NCBI GenBank assembly: GCA_030704615.1
Contig: CM060732.1
Coordinates: forward strand, 61,795,053 to 61,859,052
DNA: 64,000 nucleotides
Source: Takakia lepidozioides
Taxonomy: Eukaryota; Streptophyta; Takakiopsida; Takakiales; Takakiaceae
Direction of reading: 5' to 3'
In this document: positions 1 through 12,249 of the stretch, piece by piece
Layout of the letters: every line of letters starts with the position of its first letter
Position numbering within the stretch: the first letter of the stretch is position 1
Program-made: the position numbers and the translations under genes
The notes under the pieces: model-generated
The model's input: the letters and a program-made list of their open reading frames with translations, nothing else
Database searches by the model: none
Told to the model about the DNA's origin: nothing

Positions 1-932
1 CATTCTTCAACATTTTTTGACCCATTTTTTGAGTCGAAATAGGACAATTTTTGCCAAAAAAAAAAACACTAGTCACTGGCCTCATGGTGAGATTAGTTTT
101 TCCTCCTGTCGTTCTGAGCTTGTTCTGAGTTTTATTAAAACATTAAAAAATGTAGTTGGCTCGAACTTTTATTTTTTCCAACTTGCCCTCTTAGCATTTT
201 ACTTTTTTGCCAAAATGCATTTTCAGGATGGAATGTGCATATCAATCAGATTCATGTAATTTAGATGAAATATTGATGCACATCCATCCTCAATTGATGA
301 AATGCAGAATATTTGTACCAAATTTCACTTTTTACTGTAGGTACAATTGCATAATTCTTTTGGATGAAAAATCCCTGGCGTCAGACAGATTCATGGAATT
401 TACTATCGGGAATTTTATCCTAGTTTCATCCCCTGCCCACACGGCTTTGCCAAAACATGCCTAGAAACATGCTATGCCCAGCTGCCCGTCCAACCAATGT
501 GGCCCTCAATGTGTGGCTGGGGGCTGCCACTGTATGTGTGTGCCTATTTGAGCAGCTGGACCACCCAAATGCTGCGTTGGGTGGGCTGTAAAAATGTATA
601 ATGTAAATTACAGATTCAATATGTGTGGAAAGCTGCCATTCCAGGTTGCAGTTTACCTTTTAAACTTTACCTTCATTTAGACTAACTTCAAAAAGTTACG
701 AGCTGTTAGCCTCTTCCCTACCTAATACTACCCTTTGCCCCCTCCCATGTGAGGAACCCCTGCTGTGAGCGAAATGAAAATACAAACGATAATTCACAGA
801 CGGATCCAAGTTACAGAAGGGGAGGGGTTTTGTTCTGACCGGCACAACTCTCTCAGTGCACACACACACCGTGTGCCCGTCCCGTCACTAGCATCCTCCA
901 CACCTTGTTATTTGGAGAGGAGCATATGAATT
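1..932. other. No gene recognised; AT-rich flank
   Basis: I see no coding exon, RNA or element ends in this stretch. It is AT-rich, with a short CA run near 860. The two short open frames at its start have no recognisable domain. Its right border is where the sequence shared with the 15.7-16.9 kb region begins. Confidence 0.4.
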
Positions 933-2243
933 GCCAACAGATAACTTTGAGAGAGAAATCTTGTCAGAATTGCATACTTGAAAGAATGAGAAATTTCAGT
1001 GTTATACAGAGTGGCTAGTCTCAGAGCCTACCAAATGATACAATATGCCACCATTGAATGTGCTAAAAGTTGGGCCCAGTAAGTTTAGACCCAAGTAATG
1101 ACGGTCCAGGGAGAGTGATTTGCTGCCTGCTAAAGAATCATCAACAGTTCTTTTTCTTCACGTAAGATTCCCTAGCTCTAGCCCAAGGCAGTCTCTTGCG
1201 GTCCTGTGACACATGCAAATCACTGGAAGTTGAAGGTCTGGGTGTGAGAGGGAGGTCGACCCCACCCTAGAAACTGGAAAGAAGGGTTTAATTGCTAAGT
1301 ACTCTCTTCCCATAATGGTCCAATATGCACCCCCTGTGGTTTACCCCAACATCTTCCTCCCCAACTAGTGTAGATGTTAAAGAAGTGCCCCTTTCAGACC
1401 TCCCAATCGCTTGCGAACTTCGTTGGCAAGCTCAATGATTTCTTGCTCGACACAACCTGTTTCGTGCCCACATACATTTCCAGTTTTCTGTCAGGCCAGC
1501 ATATGAAGGGCAATTGAGTTGAAGAGTTTGGCCTCTGGACATCTTTTCAGATTTCTATTGAATCTGTCGGCTTCTCAGGAAGCACATCACAGTTGAGCTT
1601 CTAAACACTGGTAAGCAAACATTAAGTCCAATGCAGAAAAGCACAAATACAAAGAACCTACAATTTTGACACATCTGCATAATATAAGGCGTCAAACCTG
1701 ATTAATAAAGCCTACAAACAAGAATAGAAGAATACTTACCAATTTCAGAAAGAGCTGCTTCCAGCCGAAACAGGTACTCATAATTTGGCCCTGCTGGACC
1801 TACGGCCTTCGCAATTTGGCTGCCAAGTCCACTGCAGCTATGAGCAACTCAAATATCTACCTCCACCTACAACCCTTTTCATATTCTTTCACCATACCTC
1901 CTTTGGAATACTGTGGCTATAAATTCAAGTCAATGTAACAAGTTGCAGCAATCTGGTAATGCCTAACCTGCCTCACAAGAGGCTTTGGTTTAAATGGGTA
2001 AGGAATGCTCACCTGGCCATGTCCTCAAGAGGAGCAGGGCCCAAATAATACTGATTCTTTATAGTGTTGGGAGATCCAATATACCTGTAAACCACATTTT
2101 CAAGAGCAGATTCAGTCCTCTTGCCCTACCCCAAGTGAACAGATTGAATGCTTCACAAATGTTGAACAATGGAACACTGCGTCAGAACACTGTTGGGTGA
2201 CAGACTGATGAATACTGTTGCCTCCCAACAAATAAAGGCTGTA
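933..2243. repeat. Duplicated segment, copy A (3' half of the ChaC gene)
   Basis: This segment matches 15659-16920 in the same orientation almost throughout, starting at a shared GCCAACAGATAAC and ending at a shared AATAAAGGCTGT. It holds exons 6-8 of the ChaC gene and its 3' flank. Here the splice sites are intact, so this is the parent-like copy. Confidence 0.9.
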
Positions 2244-3897
2244 AGCATCAAACTTCTGTCAAGAAGTGGGCATTGAGACTTACACAAGAACACTGGAGAT
2301 AGCTGGCTTGCAAGTTGAATTGACCTGTAACGAATGCAAGGGTGCCATTAAAACTTCCTGCCATAAAGACTGTTTACAAACGCATACTCCCACATGTTGT
2401 AACATCAGAAGTCAATGAGATCTTCTACCTCGTTGTGCTCTCATACCTGACATGCATTGTGCATGTACTTTTAGCTGACAACTGTCTATATTTGGGCCAA
2501 CATGCAGCGACATGCCAATATACGTCCCGTGGGAGTGCGCAATAGTGCACATACCGTGTAAAAATCAATGTTGGCCCGCACATCATACTCGAACTCCCTT
2601 AGCTCCAAATACTGAAAGTAAACAAACGTGGCACGATAAGTAAAAAGACTCCAAATATATGCTATTCTTACATGATCAAGTCAGCTTCAGTTCTCAAAAG
2701 TAAAAAACAAGGCAGCTTCCTATGTGTCAAATTAACATACAACTGACTCCATTGGCATTCACACAACAATTCACAGTGTACAGAACACTGACAGCTCAAT
2801 TGAGACTTGCCAAATTGACAAAGTACTCAGGAAACCTACAGATAAGACGAGCTGCTCCTCATCACGCCCTGACACAGAATACGCAGTCCCCCACTGTTCC
2901 AGCAAAAAAGCGATCAGTTAGTTGGCTTGAACATTGAGAAACGACAAACACATGGCATTGTTCTTGAAATATGGCAAGCACTGAGTGCAGGGCACCAGTA
3001 CAACTCAGCGTTTAAAGCACAGGAATATGATGGATGAGAACTCAAAACAGGAGTAAAGCTGTAAGCAGAATAATTGGTACATGTCAGTCAGATGAACATT
3101 GCCAATTCCACATAGTACTAAACCTGGTCTGCCATAAAAAATTGATAATCTATGGAACAACCACATTCATCATTCCAAACAGGGATAACATGAAAGCAAC
3201 TGGCAGACCAGGCATCTTACATGGAGACATGAGAAACAGAACTACCTATCGTTGTGAAAAGGGCAGGTGTTTCAGTAAAACCAAACTCACAGTAATAGCC
3301 CCCTCTTGTGGCTCAAGGGTGACTGTCCTCCCAGGGTATTCAGGTGTCCCTCGATGATCTGTGCTGGCTGCAGTAGACAGAAAGAAAATGTAAGACTGGT
3401 GGGGAAGGGGTAAGATAGTTAACAACATGTGGGGCCCAACCATCTTCACAAGGTAATCCTAATATCACATCCACCCTCTTTTCAAATCCTGTTCACAACC
3501 AACCCACCCCCACAGTGAGGGTAACAGCAGTACACTGATTTTTGAGACGTATATCAGCTGCAAAGGCCCCTGCATCAAGGGATGCATTTCATACTGTGGC
3601 ACTGGCACACTCCCATAGAACAAAACTAAGTTCAGACCTTATTAAATTCCTCTTCACACAAGTTTGTTTTACTCCTATTCAAAAGGTTGGACAATTCTGT
3701 CTACTTTCTACAAGGTTGGACTTCCACATAAAAAACTGACTAACTGGCGTGAAGCTATTATCTCTCTTATGTTTTCAGGATGACATACCTTGGTAAAATA
3801 CTCGTCGATATCCTTTGATGTAGCCGACTATCCGCTCGTCATAATTGAAGCCTGCCTTCCATACTAAAGACCCATAGCCGAACACCCACAGCACCAT
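1377..3897 (-). CDS. GGCT2-like: Gamma-glutamylcyclotransferase, ChaC/GGCT2 type, eight exons
   Basis: Seen: exons 3897-3789, 3367-3291, 2893-2840, 2611-2555, 2324-2284, 2084-2013, 1831-1740 and 1456-1377 have GT-AG borders and add up to 582 bases, 193 codons plus stop, all phases fitting. The product opens with [17 protein letters not shown], the N-terminal YGSL signature of the family, then [24 protein letters not shown] (the conserved Glu thought to be catalytic lies here), [12 protein letters not shown] and [14 protein letters not shown], ending in [12 protein letters not shown]. Known: the family degrades cytosolic glutathione to 5-oxoproline and Cys-Gly, and plant members are of similar length. 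No targeting peptide is visible. The short exon 3 donor (GTAGGT) was chosen because it keeps phase 0. The last three exons are duplicated 14.7 kb away. No promoter element was identified. Confidence 0.93.
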
Positions 3898-5281
3898 CTC
3901 GTCTCTTGCTCACTACTCTGCAAAGACACCAATACATACTGTCATCATCCGCACATCAATGTTGTTCGTGAGCAATGTTTCAGGCTCTATAAACCTTCAG
4001 CATTGGAGGCTACCGCGACATCCTAGGAAGGAATTGCCTAGCAAAGAGACATGTGCCCACTAAACAGATCCATAAGTACAGGAAGTGTGAGCCGACTCCT
4101 TTGCGACGTGTTGCAATTATTTCCTTCGTCTATTTACTGAAGGGTCGAAGAAGACAAATTCTGACAAGAACATTACGCGCAATGCATAAGAATTGCCGTG
4201 GAGAAGATCTGAAGAAGATGGCACTTTAATCTATCATACTTCACAGGATGCAGCGGCAGGCTTGCCCAGGCGTGGGAAAATGATCTAGAGCAATGAAGCA
4301 TACCTTGCCAGGAGTTGAATGCCACTTCAAACCTTCTTTCTTGTGAGAGAAGGAAGGATGGCTTGCAGCGAAGTTCTCTCTCCGGAACACAGTTTATGAC
4401 TTGGAAAACGGGTTCTCCTCCCAGGGGAAACAATTGCTTGTATAACCTTCTTGCCGAGACGCGCTCTAGGCCCCGGTCGAATGTCAGCTAGAATATCGCT
4501 TCCCTGCTAGCGTACATTGCTTACCATACTGCTTACTCTTTACGAAGCACCAATTCTACCGCCTGTAAGACTTCCACTCGGCTATAGAAGTCTTCCTTGT
4601 ATAAGTATAAGCCGGCGCTTCGTAAAAGCGAGACAAATATGTCCCTTGCCAAGCTTGCTCTCTGCGATGCCAGGGAACAACCGCTCGCAAGCCTGAGTGC
4701 TCTGGCTGATACATCCGGCCTGACGGACGCTTTTAAAAGTAGGGAAAAATCACCATCATGGCCATGGCAGGGAGCTCCAGCCGCACTCAGACTTCGTGGA
4801 AGAACAGGATTTTTAAACAATATGTTATGACTAAAATAATAGTAGTTCTGTACCGAGACAGAGTGAAGATCCCGACAAGCTGGTCGTCCGCAAGCACCTC
4901 ACTTCATAATTGTACCCCTAATACAAGGGGAGATGCAAATACTCCGCCTCCACCGACTGCTTAGTCGACGACACCGGAGTACAGACCAACTTACCGCTGC
5001 GGGCCAGACTAGGAGCATAAGAAACCAAAGACGACAAGCAACCACAATTGTCTAAGGAGACCCTAGGTGCACAAAGCCGCGTGAGATGAGCATCACTGCA
5101 CAAAGAAAGCTGCCTCACGGCGCCGTCCTATGATACAGACTTTCCCGTGCTTTTCGTCAATGCAAAGAAAGAGATCAGAGAGCTCCAATTGAGCCTGCGA
5201 GAAAGCTCAATAAACAAGAGAGGCGGAGCCGAGCCACGCCAAGACTGCGTCCAACTTACCACTCACCATTCCCCAGCCTCT
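3898..5281. other. Upstream region of the ChaC gene, no gene recognised
   Basis: This is the 5' flank of the minus-strand ChaC gene. It is less AT-rich than the left end and has overlapping open frames on both strands at 4173-4433 and 4533-4830, none with a recognisable domain. It may hold the promoter and leader, but I could not pick a TATA box or a leader intron with confidence. Confidence 0.35.
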
Positions 5282-5500
5282 CCTTACTAAGCTCGACTAA
5301 TCTTCCCCAACCTTAGTTAGCCTTTCCTTACTAAGCTCGACTAATCTCATCCAACCTTAGTTAGCCTTTCCTTACTAAGCTCGACTAACCTCATCCAATC
5401 TTAGTTAGCCTTTCCTTACTAAGCTCGACTAACCTCATCCAACCTTAGTTAGCCTTTCCTTATTAAGCTCGACTAATCTCATCCAACCTTAGTTAGTGAT
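5282..5500. repeat. Tandem 44-bp repeat, five copies
   Basis: A 44-bp unit beginning CCTTACTAAGCTCGACTAA and ending AACCTTAGTTAGCCTTT is repeated about five times head to tail with one or two changes per copy. Spacing is exactly 44 between successive TTACTAAG words. It breaks off at GTTAGTGATCG. Minisatellite; no coding sense. Confidence 0.93.
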
Positions 5501-6429
5501 CGCACTATGGAACACCAAATGCCCATGTAATCAACTATCAGCTACAACACATCATTTACCACCCTGGACACATCATAGTAAATCCCCACTAAATCAACCA
5601 CTAGTGCTTGTACAACCACTACAGTAGTGAACAAATAGATGATTTATTGATGAGTGAATATTTATTATCAATAGTAAATATGTATATCGACCATGTCCTC
5701 AATAAATCAACCTACTAGTTGGCACTTACACATATATGTATGATGCCTCCCCAAGGAAACGGAAATTATGGTGTCTCTTGACCCCAAAGGGCTACTGCCT
5801 TCCACCGGGAAGGTGGACGCCTTTGTGATTGTGATACGAATCGGTGGATCGAACCCAAAACCACTTCTGAGGTGGTGTGTGCCCATTACCATTGGCACTT
5901 ACGTTGTTAGTTGTTACGGCCGGCCTTGTTGGCACCACTTGTGTTCTTGGCGCTGCCGGCCTTATTGTTATTGTTATTGGCACCAGTGTTTGTTATATTT
6001 AGATAATAAAATCAATCCATTTCACAATTGGAGCTAATTACATTTTCAAACATATAGTCTATAGTCTTTCTAGTTTTATGTATGCAATACAATATGGTAC
6101 ATTGAAAATGACAAGAATGTGACAAATCAAATTAAAGAAGATTATATTACATCTTTTATAAATATAGATAAACCTTCACAATTCAATGTTCATTTTTTTT
6201 GGTACCTTTTCATTATTGTATAGATCATTTATGTATATATCGTAAAACCAATAAGACCTTATATTAATATATAGGCTGTAAGATGTGTAGACCCAATAAA
6301 TGACATATGCATATAGTTAATATATTAAATATTTTCATGTATTTATATAACAATCAACATCACAGCAAAAAAACTTAAAAACAAAACAAACAAACAATAG
6401 CACGTCAATTATAAATGTTTTAAATATTA
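5501..6429. other. AT-rich, no gene recognised
   Basis: Low-complexity AT-rich sequence with a short TTATTG run near 5965-5985. The open frames at 5707-6037 on both strands resemble nothing known to me. Confidence 0.35.
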
Positions 6430-6826
6430 AAGTTATCCGTAAAGTACCACAAACTAGGGGTGAGTACCCCCAATTTGGCCAAAATAGGGGACGACTTACA
6501 AAACGGGGGTTCAAACTAATTCATAGAGAAGAAACAGACGATGAAACTCGTTTCTCAGCAAAACTCGGGATCAAAGTAGTTTGATATCCAATTTGAGTTT
6601 TACCGAGTTGCACGGGCTTGAGCGGGTTGCGAGACAAGAGATCAAGAATAGAGAGTTGCTACAAGAGAGGAACAGCATACTCATACCCAATTTTGCAAAC
6701 TCGTCCTGTAATTGGCTAACTCGTACTGTATTTGGCTGACTTTACTTTTGCACTCAAACTAGGATTGAAACACGAGTTGTAGGTCCAAAGTGGGGCCCAA
6801 ACTCAAGATGACTTTATGGATAACTT
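6430..6826. mobile_element. MITE, 397 bp, copy 1
   Basis: The ends are inverted repeats: AAGTTATCCGTAAAGT at the left and ACTTTATGGATAACTT at the right, one mismatch in 16. Both sides are flanked by TA (6428-6429 and 6827-6828). A second element at 11853-12249 has the same ends and the same length. TA duplication suggests a mariner/Stowaway-like MITE, although ATT duplication plus one extra terminal base fits equally well. No transposase inside. Confidence 0.8.
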
Positions 6827-7881
6827 TATTGTATTTTACGCGTCGGGCACACGAGTGGAGGTGGCTCCGAAATCAAAATGTAGGAGAAGGGGGGTAAGAG
6901 CCACACGTTCCACTTGTGGAAGAGGTCGCTCCGAAAACAAAATGTAAGAAAATGGGTCACGAGCCTCACGTTGCAAAGGTCGCTATGAAAAGGAAAGGTA
7001 GGAGAAAGGGATAGGTGCACCGTTTACGACATCTTCCAACCACCCTACTCTTTGGAACATGGGAAAGTGAGCTCTTGAACAATGGTCCGTAAATTTTTGA
7101 TAACCACATGAGTAGTAGTGCTCTAGAGGGACAACGTTGCCTGAGTGTATTATTGTGGTGAAATGTGACTACCTTCCTGAAGGTTATTACTAGTAATCTA
7201 GTAACTTCAACTTAGAGTTTCAAGGTTTTAGGTATCACAAAATTGTAGTCAATATCCCCACCTTCTTGTGGTTACTAGAAGAAAATCCTTGGAAATATTT
7301 GTTAAAATTCATAGTTCAAAGTTAAGAATTGCAATAGTTCTAAAGGGAAGGGAACTACTCATAAAATAATTTCTTGAATTTTATTGCTTCTATTCTAGAT
7401 TTGGTATGTATAACTATAGGAGATGGTTTTACCTATACTCGTCAGTCGAGCCTATACAAGATACTTAATCTATTATTATTGGAACTTCCCTACACTTGAT
7501 AGTCATCTATACTCATTGAAGAGAAGTATTTTCCATAAACTTCCCGTTCCTGAATAACAAGATGTTATTATGCACATTCATATCTGCAAAAATAGCTATA
7601 TTCTTATTTACTAAACTATCTTCGTTCTCTCATGTCTTCTTAATATGGCTTCACTACAATAAATTACGATATTTACGACTGCAAGAATGATTGCCCCTAA
7701 GTTATAAAATGTATAAATGTTACGTGACTCCATAGTCATGCAAGCCCATTTCAGTAAAATGACTCTAGATGCTATAGTAATTTGTGGTCAAGAAAATGGT
7801 AGTCATATGAACCATATCATATCCAATACTCTTCATGAGTGTAGTCATACGTTTGTCTAGACTACATGACTTTATTGTGCA
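6827..7881. other. No gene recognised
   Basis: AT-rich sequence between the MITE and the interspersed repeat. I found no domain-bearing ORF, no splice-site pairs bounding a coding block, and no terminal repeats. Confidence 0.35.
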
Positions 7882-9567
7882 TGGTTTGTCATGGTTTTAG
7901 TCATGGTTAACTAAAACTACCAACTTCTAGTTAACTATGATATTTTGGATATTGATATTTGTATTTTGTCTGTTGGGACTTCATTTGGTCTCATATGCCA
8001 AGTGAGGTGTCAAGCCCCACTTGGGACATGTGGATAGGGTTTTCTCTTGTGAGGGTTGAGGATGACTCATCTTCTTGTAGTTGAGCCTCCATGAGCCTCT
8101 CTCACCTCCATAGCTCTAGGTATTGAGAGGAAGTGTGTTGAGGGCTTTGTAGGCTGGATTTCATTTGGAAGGACTAGGGCGTGTTCTTAGTGTGATTGCT
8201 TCATGCTTAGAGAGTTTTCATTGTCTTCAATTTCTCTCATTTCTCATTTCTTATCACTACAAGAAGATCTTCTTATTCTAGCTCTCAACCTCTTCAACAT
8301 ATAAGTGCAAAATTAATCATTACACTTCGCGCTCACAAGAAGAATCGACCTCTTGCATCACAAGGCTTGCAAGGTGTTGTAAGGAAATGTGTGTAGCAGG
8401 TGTTGCATGCACTAAGGAGTTGGAGAGCTAGGGAAGAAAGCTCGTAAGTCAAGAGTTTGCAAGGATTGCAAGGAAGAAGTCTTGTGTATGTTGAAGCATG
8501 GATTCTCATAATCATTTCTATGCATTATGGAGTCCATGGTGTATGCCATGGCATGTGGGGAATGACTAAATGATTGTTGGTGCTCACTTCACTAGCAATC
8601 TAGGGTTAAACAAGCTTAAGTGTGGTGGAAGAGAAGCCAATGAGCTACATTGGCTTGGGCTTGAAGACAACAAGGGCAAGCACTTGGAAAGCACTAGGAA
8701 GCTCAAGGGGTTTTGAAAGGGAGCATGTGAAGAAATCTTCTAATCATGGTGGTGTGGAGCCAAACTTAGGGCATTGGACTTGGGCTTGGAGAACACATTG
8801 TGGGAAATCCTTGAAAGGAGATCATCATTCAATGTATGCATAGCTCAACCCTAACTATGTGATGTGACAAGAGAGGGAGCTCGGCTATGCTTGGATGGCG
8901 AAATTGACATCAGTGCACCTTGTGGAAATGGAATCGACAAGGACGAACAACCCCAAAGTATTAGACTACTTTCCCTTCTCTTCCGGTAGCCGCCCTCGAA
9001 ACTGCCAACACCGTCCTCCAAACTTTCATCCATTCATCCACCATCGCAAGCCCTTTCTTACCACGCCTTCAACACTTCATCCACGAACTTCGTTCTTTTG
9101 TCTCTCTCGTTCGCCGCCCGACTTGAATGAACCTTACTTTCTCTTTTCTGTTTCGTAGCTGCCCGAAACTGCCCAACGACTTTCATCCAAAACATATCAT
9201 CCAAAACATATCATCCGTTTTCTCTTTTCCATTTACTTTCTCTTTTCCGTTTGGTAGCTGTCCTCGAAACTGCCCAACGTTGTTCATCCACAAAATATCA
9301 TCCAATCCTCCTATTCATGCTGACTCTTCGCCGTTTCATCCACAGACATTCGTTCGATCGTCTTTCCCGTTTTGCCCTCCGCTCGAGACCTGGAGGCCAT
9401 GACAGGGTTATAAGGCCAGGGCGCACTTCGAGTTCCTCATTGTGTGCAGGTTTAGGGGGGGCAGCTACCAGAGTGAGAGACAAAGGTTGCGGATAGTCTT
9501 TTGAGAGAGTTGGAGTGGAAGAGGTTGATTGTTTCCGTTTTCTTTGCCGTTGAGTGATTAGCGTAAG

Positions 9568-9783
9568 ATGCAGATCTTTGTTAAGATCCTTAGAGGTAAG
9601 ACAATTACCCTAGAGGTTGAGAGCTCCGATACGATCGATAACGCGAAGACGAAGATCAGTACAAGGAGGGGATCTCGCCTGACCAACAAAGGTTGATTTT
9701 TGCTGGGAAGGAGTTGGAGGACGGTCGCACTCTGGCCGATTACAACATCCATAAGGAGTCTACCTTGTATCTTGTTTTGCGCC
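9568..9783 (+). pseudogene. Ubiquitin pseudogene with a 3' extension
   Basis: From the ATG at 9568 the frame reads [20 protein letters not shown], the ubiquitin N-terminus. A one-base loss near 9657, where AAG ATC CAG is expected, shifts the frame, and the next frame continues [20 protein letters not shown] and [20 protein letters not shown]. The C-terminal LRLRGG is altered to LRLGVV, and a different frame then continues about 50 residues through [18 protein letters not shown]. Known: ubiquitin is normally followed by another ubiquitin unit or by ribosomal protein eS31 or eL40; the extension here matches neither. The relic lies in a segment inserted in interspersed repeat X. It cannot encode functional ubiquitin. 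Confidence 0.85.
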
Positions 9784-9915
9784 TGGGGGTGGTGTGTCTA
9801 CTCGCAAGTTTAAGATGACATTCGGAAATCCGAGTGAGCAAACGAGGTACACTCCCCGAATAGCGAGACATCGAGCAGTCAAATTCACGGATGCGAGTGT
9901 TGTGGGAGCGGATCC

Positions 9916-10110
9916 ATGTATACAACATCGGGGTTGAAGACCATCCTAGCAGAAGGAGATTACGTGTGTCGGGAACTTGGGGGTCGTGTTGAGAAAATGA
10001 AGATTATGGAGGCAACTGACTCCCCGGCGTCGATGTTGGTGGAAGGATCCGGTCCTAATCCTCTTGGTGTTCTCTTAGATCGCGTGGCCCGTTTGGAGAA
10101 GAAACAGTAG
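9916..10110 (+). other. Possible coiled-coil remnant downstream of ubiquitin
   Basis: An open frame here reads through LGVLLDRVARLEKKQ to a stop. The same frame beyond the stop continues KLDTNIGLLKAENRLFKSLF, a heptad-like pattern. It could be the far end of the protein once fused to the ubiquitin relic or an unrelated captured exon. No family recognised. Confidence 0.3.
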
Positions 10111-10470
10111 AAATTGGATACAAATATTGGACTGCTTAAAGCAGAGAACCGATTGTTCAAGTCCCTTTTTAGTGACGCCATACAATGGATCACCTGGGAA
10201 TGAAGGATAGAGTCGCGTGGCTCAAGGGTCGGGCTTGGCTATTTATGCTTTTGGTAGTGTGAGCCTTGTGGTGGATTGTTGACCAAGCAAATGGTGCTGG
10301 TGTGGAGCATGCTCTCTCGGGTTTGTAAGTTCAAGTTTGAGAAGATGAGCTCTTGAACTAGTAAGAGGTGAAGGCCTTAAGATCCATTTGTGTGTGAAGT
10401 GGAGAGGTGTTGATTCATGTTATAATGAAGGAGAGCCTCACATAGGCCAAGAGGTCATGGAATATGCATT

Positions 10471-11452
10471 CAAATGAGAGAATGGATGAGTGCATGACCC
10501 CAAATGAGACATATGACGCTTGGAGAGTTGCTAGAATGAGGAACTTAGATTTATTAGACTCAATGTCGGTTGCTGTCATGTTGCACAAAACAAGCACACA
10601 TTATTCTCCTATACAAAGCACACTAGTCGAGCATCACAACACCAATATGATTCCCGTTAACATGATGTTTTGAAGTTATATAACTTGCACAACAACATTA
10701 TGAAATACATTACATATTCACCCAGCCTTAAGTAGGGGCTCCTTGAATGAGTGCAATATTGCATCTGCCATCCCTGTGTCTGAAACTTTGATTTTTATTT
10801 TAACATCAGTTTTAGAACTTTCAAATTATCCTTGACATTAATCACCGTGATATGAGCAATAAGACTTCAGGCTTTTCTCTAGAGTCTTCTGTTGTTCAAA
10901 TAACATCATATAAATATTGGGCCCTCCGCAAGTGGATGCAATGAGATACTTACATCGAGTGTAAATGAATCCAAAATGAATCCACTTTCATGAATGAGCT
11001 ACGTGTTCCACACAATTTCTTATCAGTGCATTATTCCACTTCACAGGTTTAACTGAATGAAGACACCAAGTAATACTACTCAAATTACTATTAAGTTATG
11101 AGGGCTTTAGAGCGTCCATTAGGCTTGAGTATCAGCAGATGAAAGGAATCTATTCACCAATGGAAGTTTATCGCACTCAAGAATGGAGATGAGCAGCTTT
11201 AATAAAGACTCAGATCTACAGATAATTGTATTATTTATGGAGTCGCTGATAGAAAGAGGCTTGGAGAATTGGAGTGCAATGCCACAAAGCATATTCCCTA
11301 TCACGTCCTTGGTAGCAAAAGCCCGTCGCAATTCCTATACCCATCAAAATGTCATCCGAGGAACAAGAATGTACACTTGCATTGTATACTAGTTCTTTGC
11401 ATTCACTAGTTGAAATTGCATTGTACATTAGTTCTTTGCATTCACTACTCTA
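10471..11452. other. No gene recognised
   Basis: Sequence between repeat X and the small MITE. Open frames at 10464-10673 and 11119-11428 are short and show no domain. A GTTCTTTGCATTCACTA word is repeated at 11390-11450, a small local duplication. Confidence 0.3.
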
Positions 11453-11654
11453 ATTATCCCTAATAGTGAGGGCGGGTTTATAATGCGGGTGGGTAATTAG
11501 TGAAGGTGATACTAATTCATTGTAAAATTAACGTGATATGAAGATTTTAGCCACTCAGTAAAAATTTCAGCCCTCACCAATTTTTGAAATTTTGCTAAAT
11601 AGTGCGTGCTTTTGGAATTAGTGTCACATGCACTATTAGCATATTAGGGATAAT
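11453..11654. mobile_element. Small MITE, about 202 bp
   Basis: Perfect 13-bp inverted ends: ATTATCCCTAATA on the left and TATTAGGGATAAT on the right. There is no coding capacity. I could not identify a convincing target duplication. The TIR differs from the 397-bp MITE family. Confidence 0.6.
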
Positions 11655-11852
11655 CAATGTAGTTCTTGCATTTACCTACATTTGATTTTGATTATGCAAG
11701 TCGTCATGAGTTCGACATTCAAACAACAACATGGAGCTTGCCGAAACTTGAATCTGATGTGAATGAGATCCTTGGAAAGCTGATGAAGGTTAAAAGACAA
11801 CAAGATTGGAACTCTACTACCTTGACGAAGGTGCAAAACTGGAACTATATTA

Positions 11853-12249
11853 AAGTTATCCGTTAAGTCCAGGGGATGCACGATGAGTTCGCCCAGTTTG
11901 GTCAAAGACATGGTGAACAGGGTGGAAGAGGGCCCACAAAGTACAAGCGAGATAAAGAGGGGACCAAACTCAAAATATCAGAAAAACCAGCCCAAATGTG
12001 TTTGATCCCATCTTCCTCCGCGCGGCGCCCCGCGCTGGGACACGTGGATGAGCCTGACGCGGGGTCACGCTCCCAGCATGTTGACCCTTCCCACATTTTC
12101 AGCTGGCACACTTTGATTCTCTCTCGTGCCCAGTTTACTCGAGTCATGCCCATTTTATTGGACTTAACGGATAGGCTCAAATTGCCCACCAAAGCCGCAT
12201 GTGGGGATGGATCAGAGGGTCAAAGAAGGCGGGACTTAACGGATAACTT
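11853..12249. mobile_element. MITE, 397 bp, copy 2
   Basis: Inverted ends AAGTTATCCGTTAAGTCC and GGACTTAACGGATAACTT are perfect over 18 bp, flanked by TA on both sides (11851-11852 and 12250-12251). Length equals copy 1 at 6430, and the subterminal sequences are related (GATGAGTTCGCCCAGTTTGG here, GTGAGTACCCCCAATTTGG there). GC content is higher than in copy 1. Confidence 0.85.

Larger units (their letters stand above)
7882..10470. repeat. Interspersed repeat X, copy 1, with a foreign insert
   Basis: The left part (7882 to about 8870) and right part (about 10236-10470) match the reverse complement of 26930-28723. Shared words include TTGTCATGGTTTTAGTCATGG, AAGTGAGGTGTCAAGCC and GGTATTGAGAGG. 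The middle, about 8870-10235, has no counterpart in copy 2 and carries the ubiquitin relic. No terminal repeats were found, so the class is unknown. Confidence 0.7.

Noticed and set aside
5282-5500. CRISPR-like regular repeats
   Set aside because: Units are directly adjacent with no spacers, and this is plant nuclear DNA; it is a minisatellite.
5707-6037. Overlapping ORFs of 60-89 codons on both strands
   Set aside because: No domain, no splice context, and a simple TTATTG run inside; likely chance.
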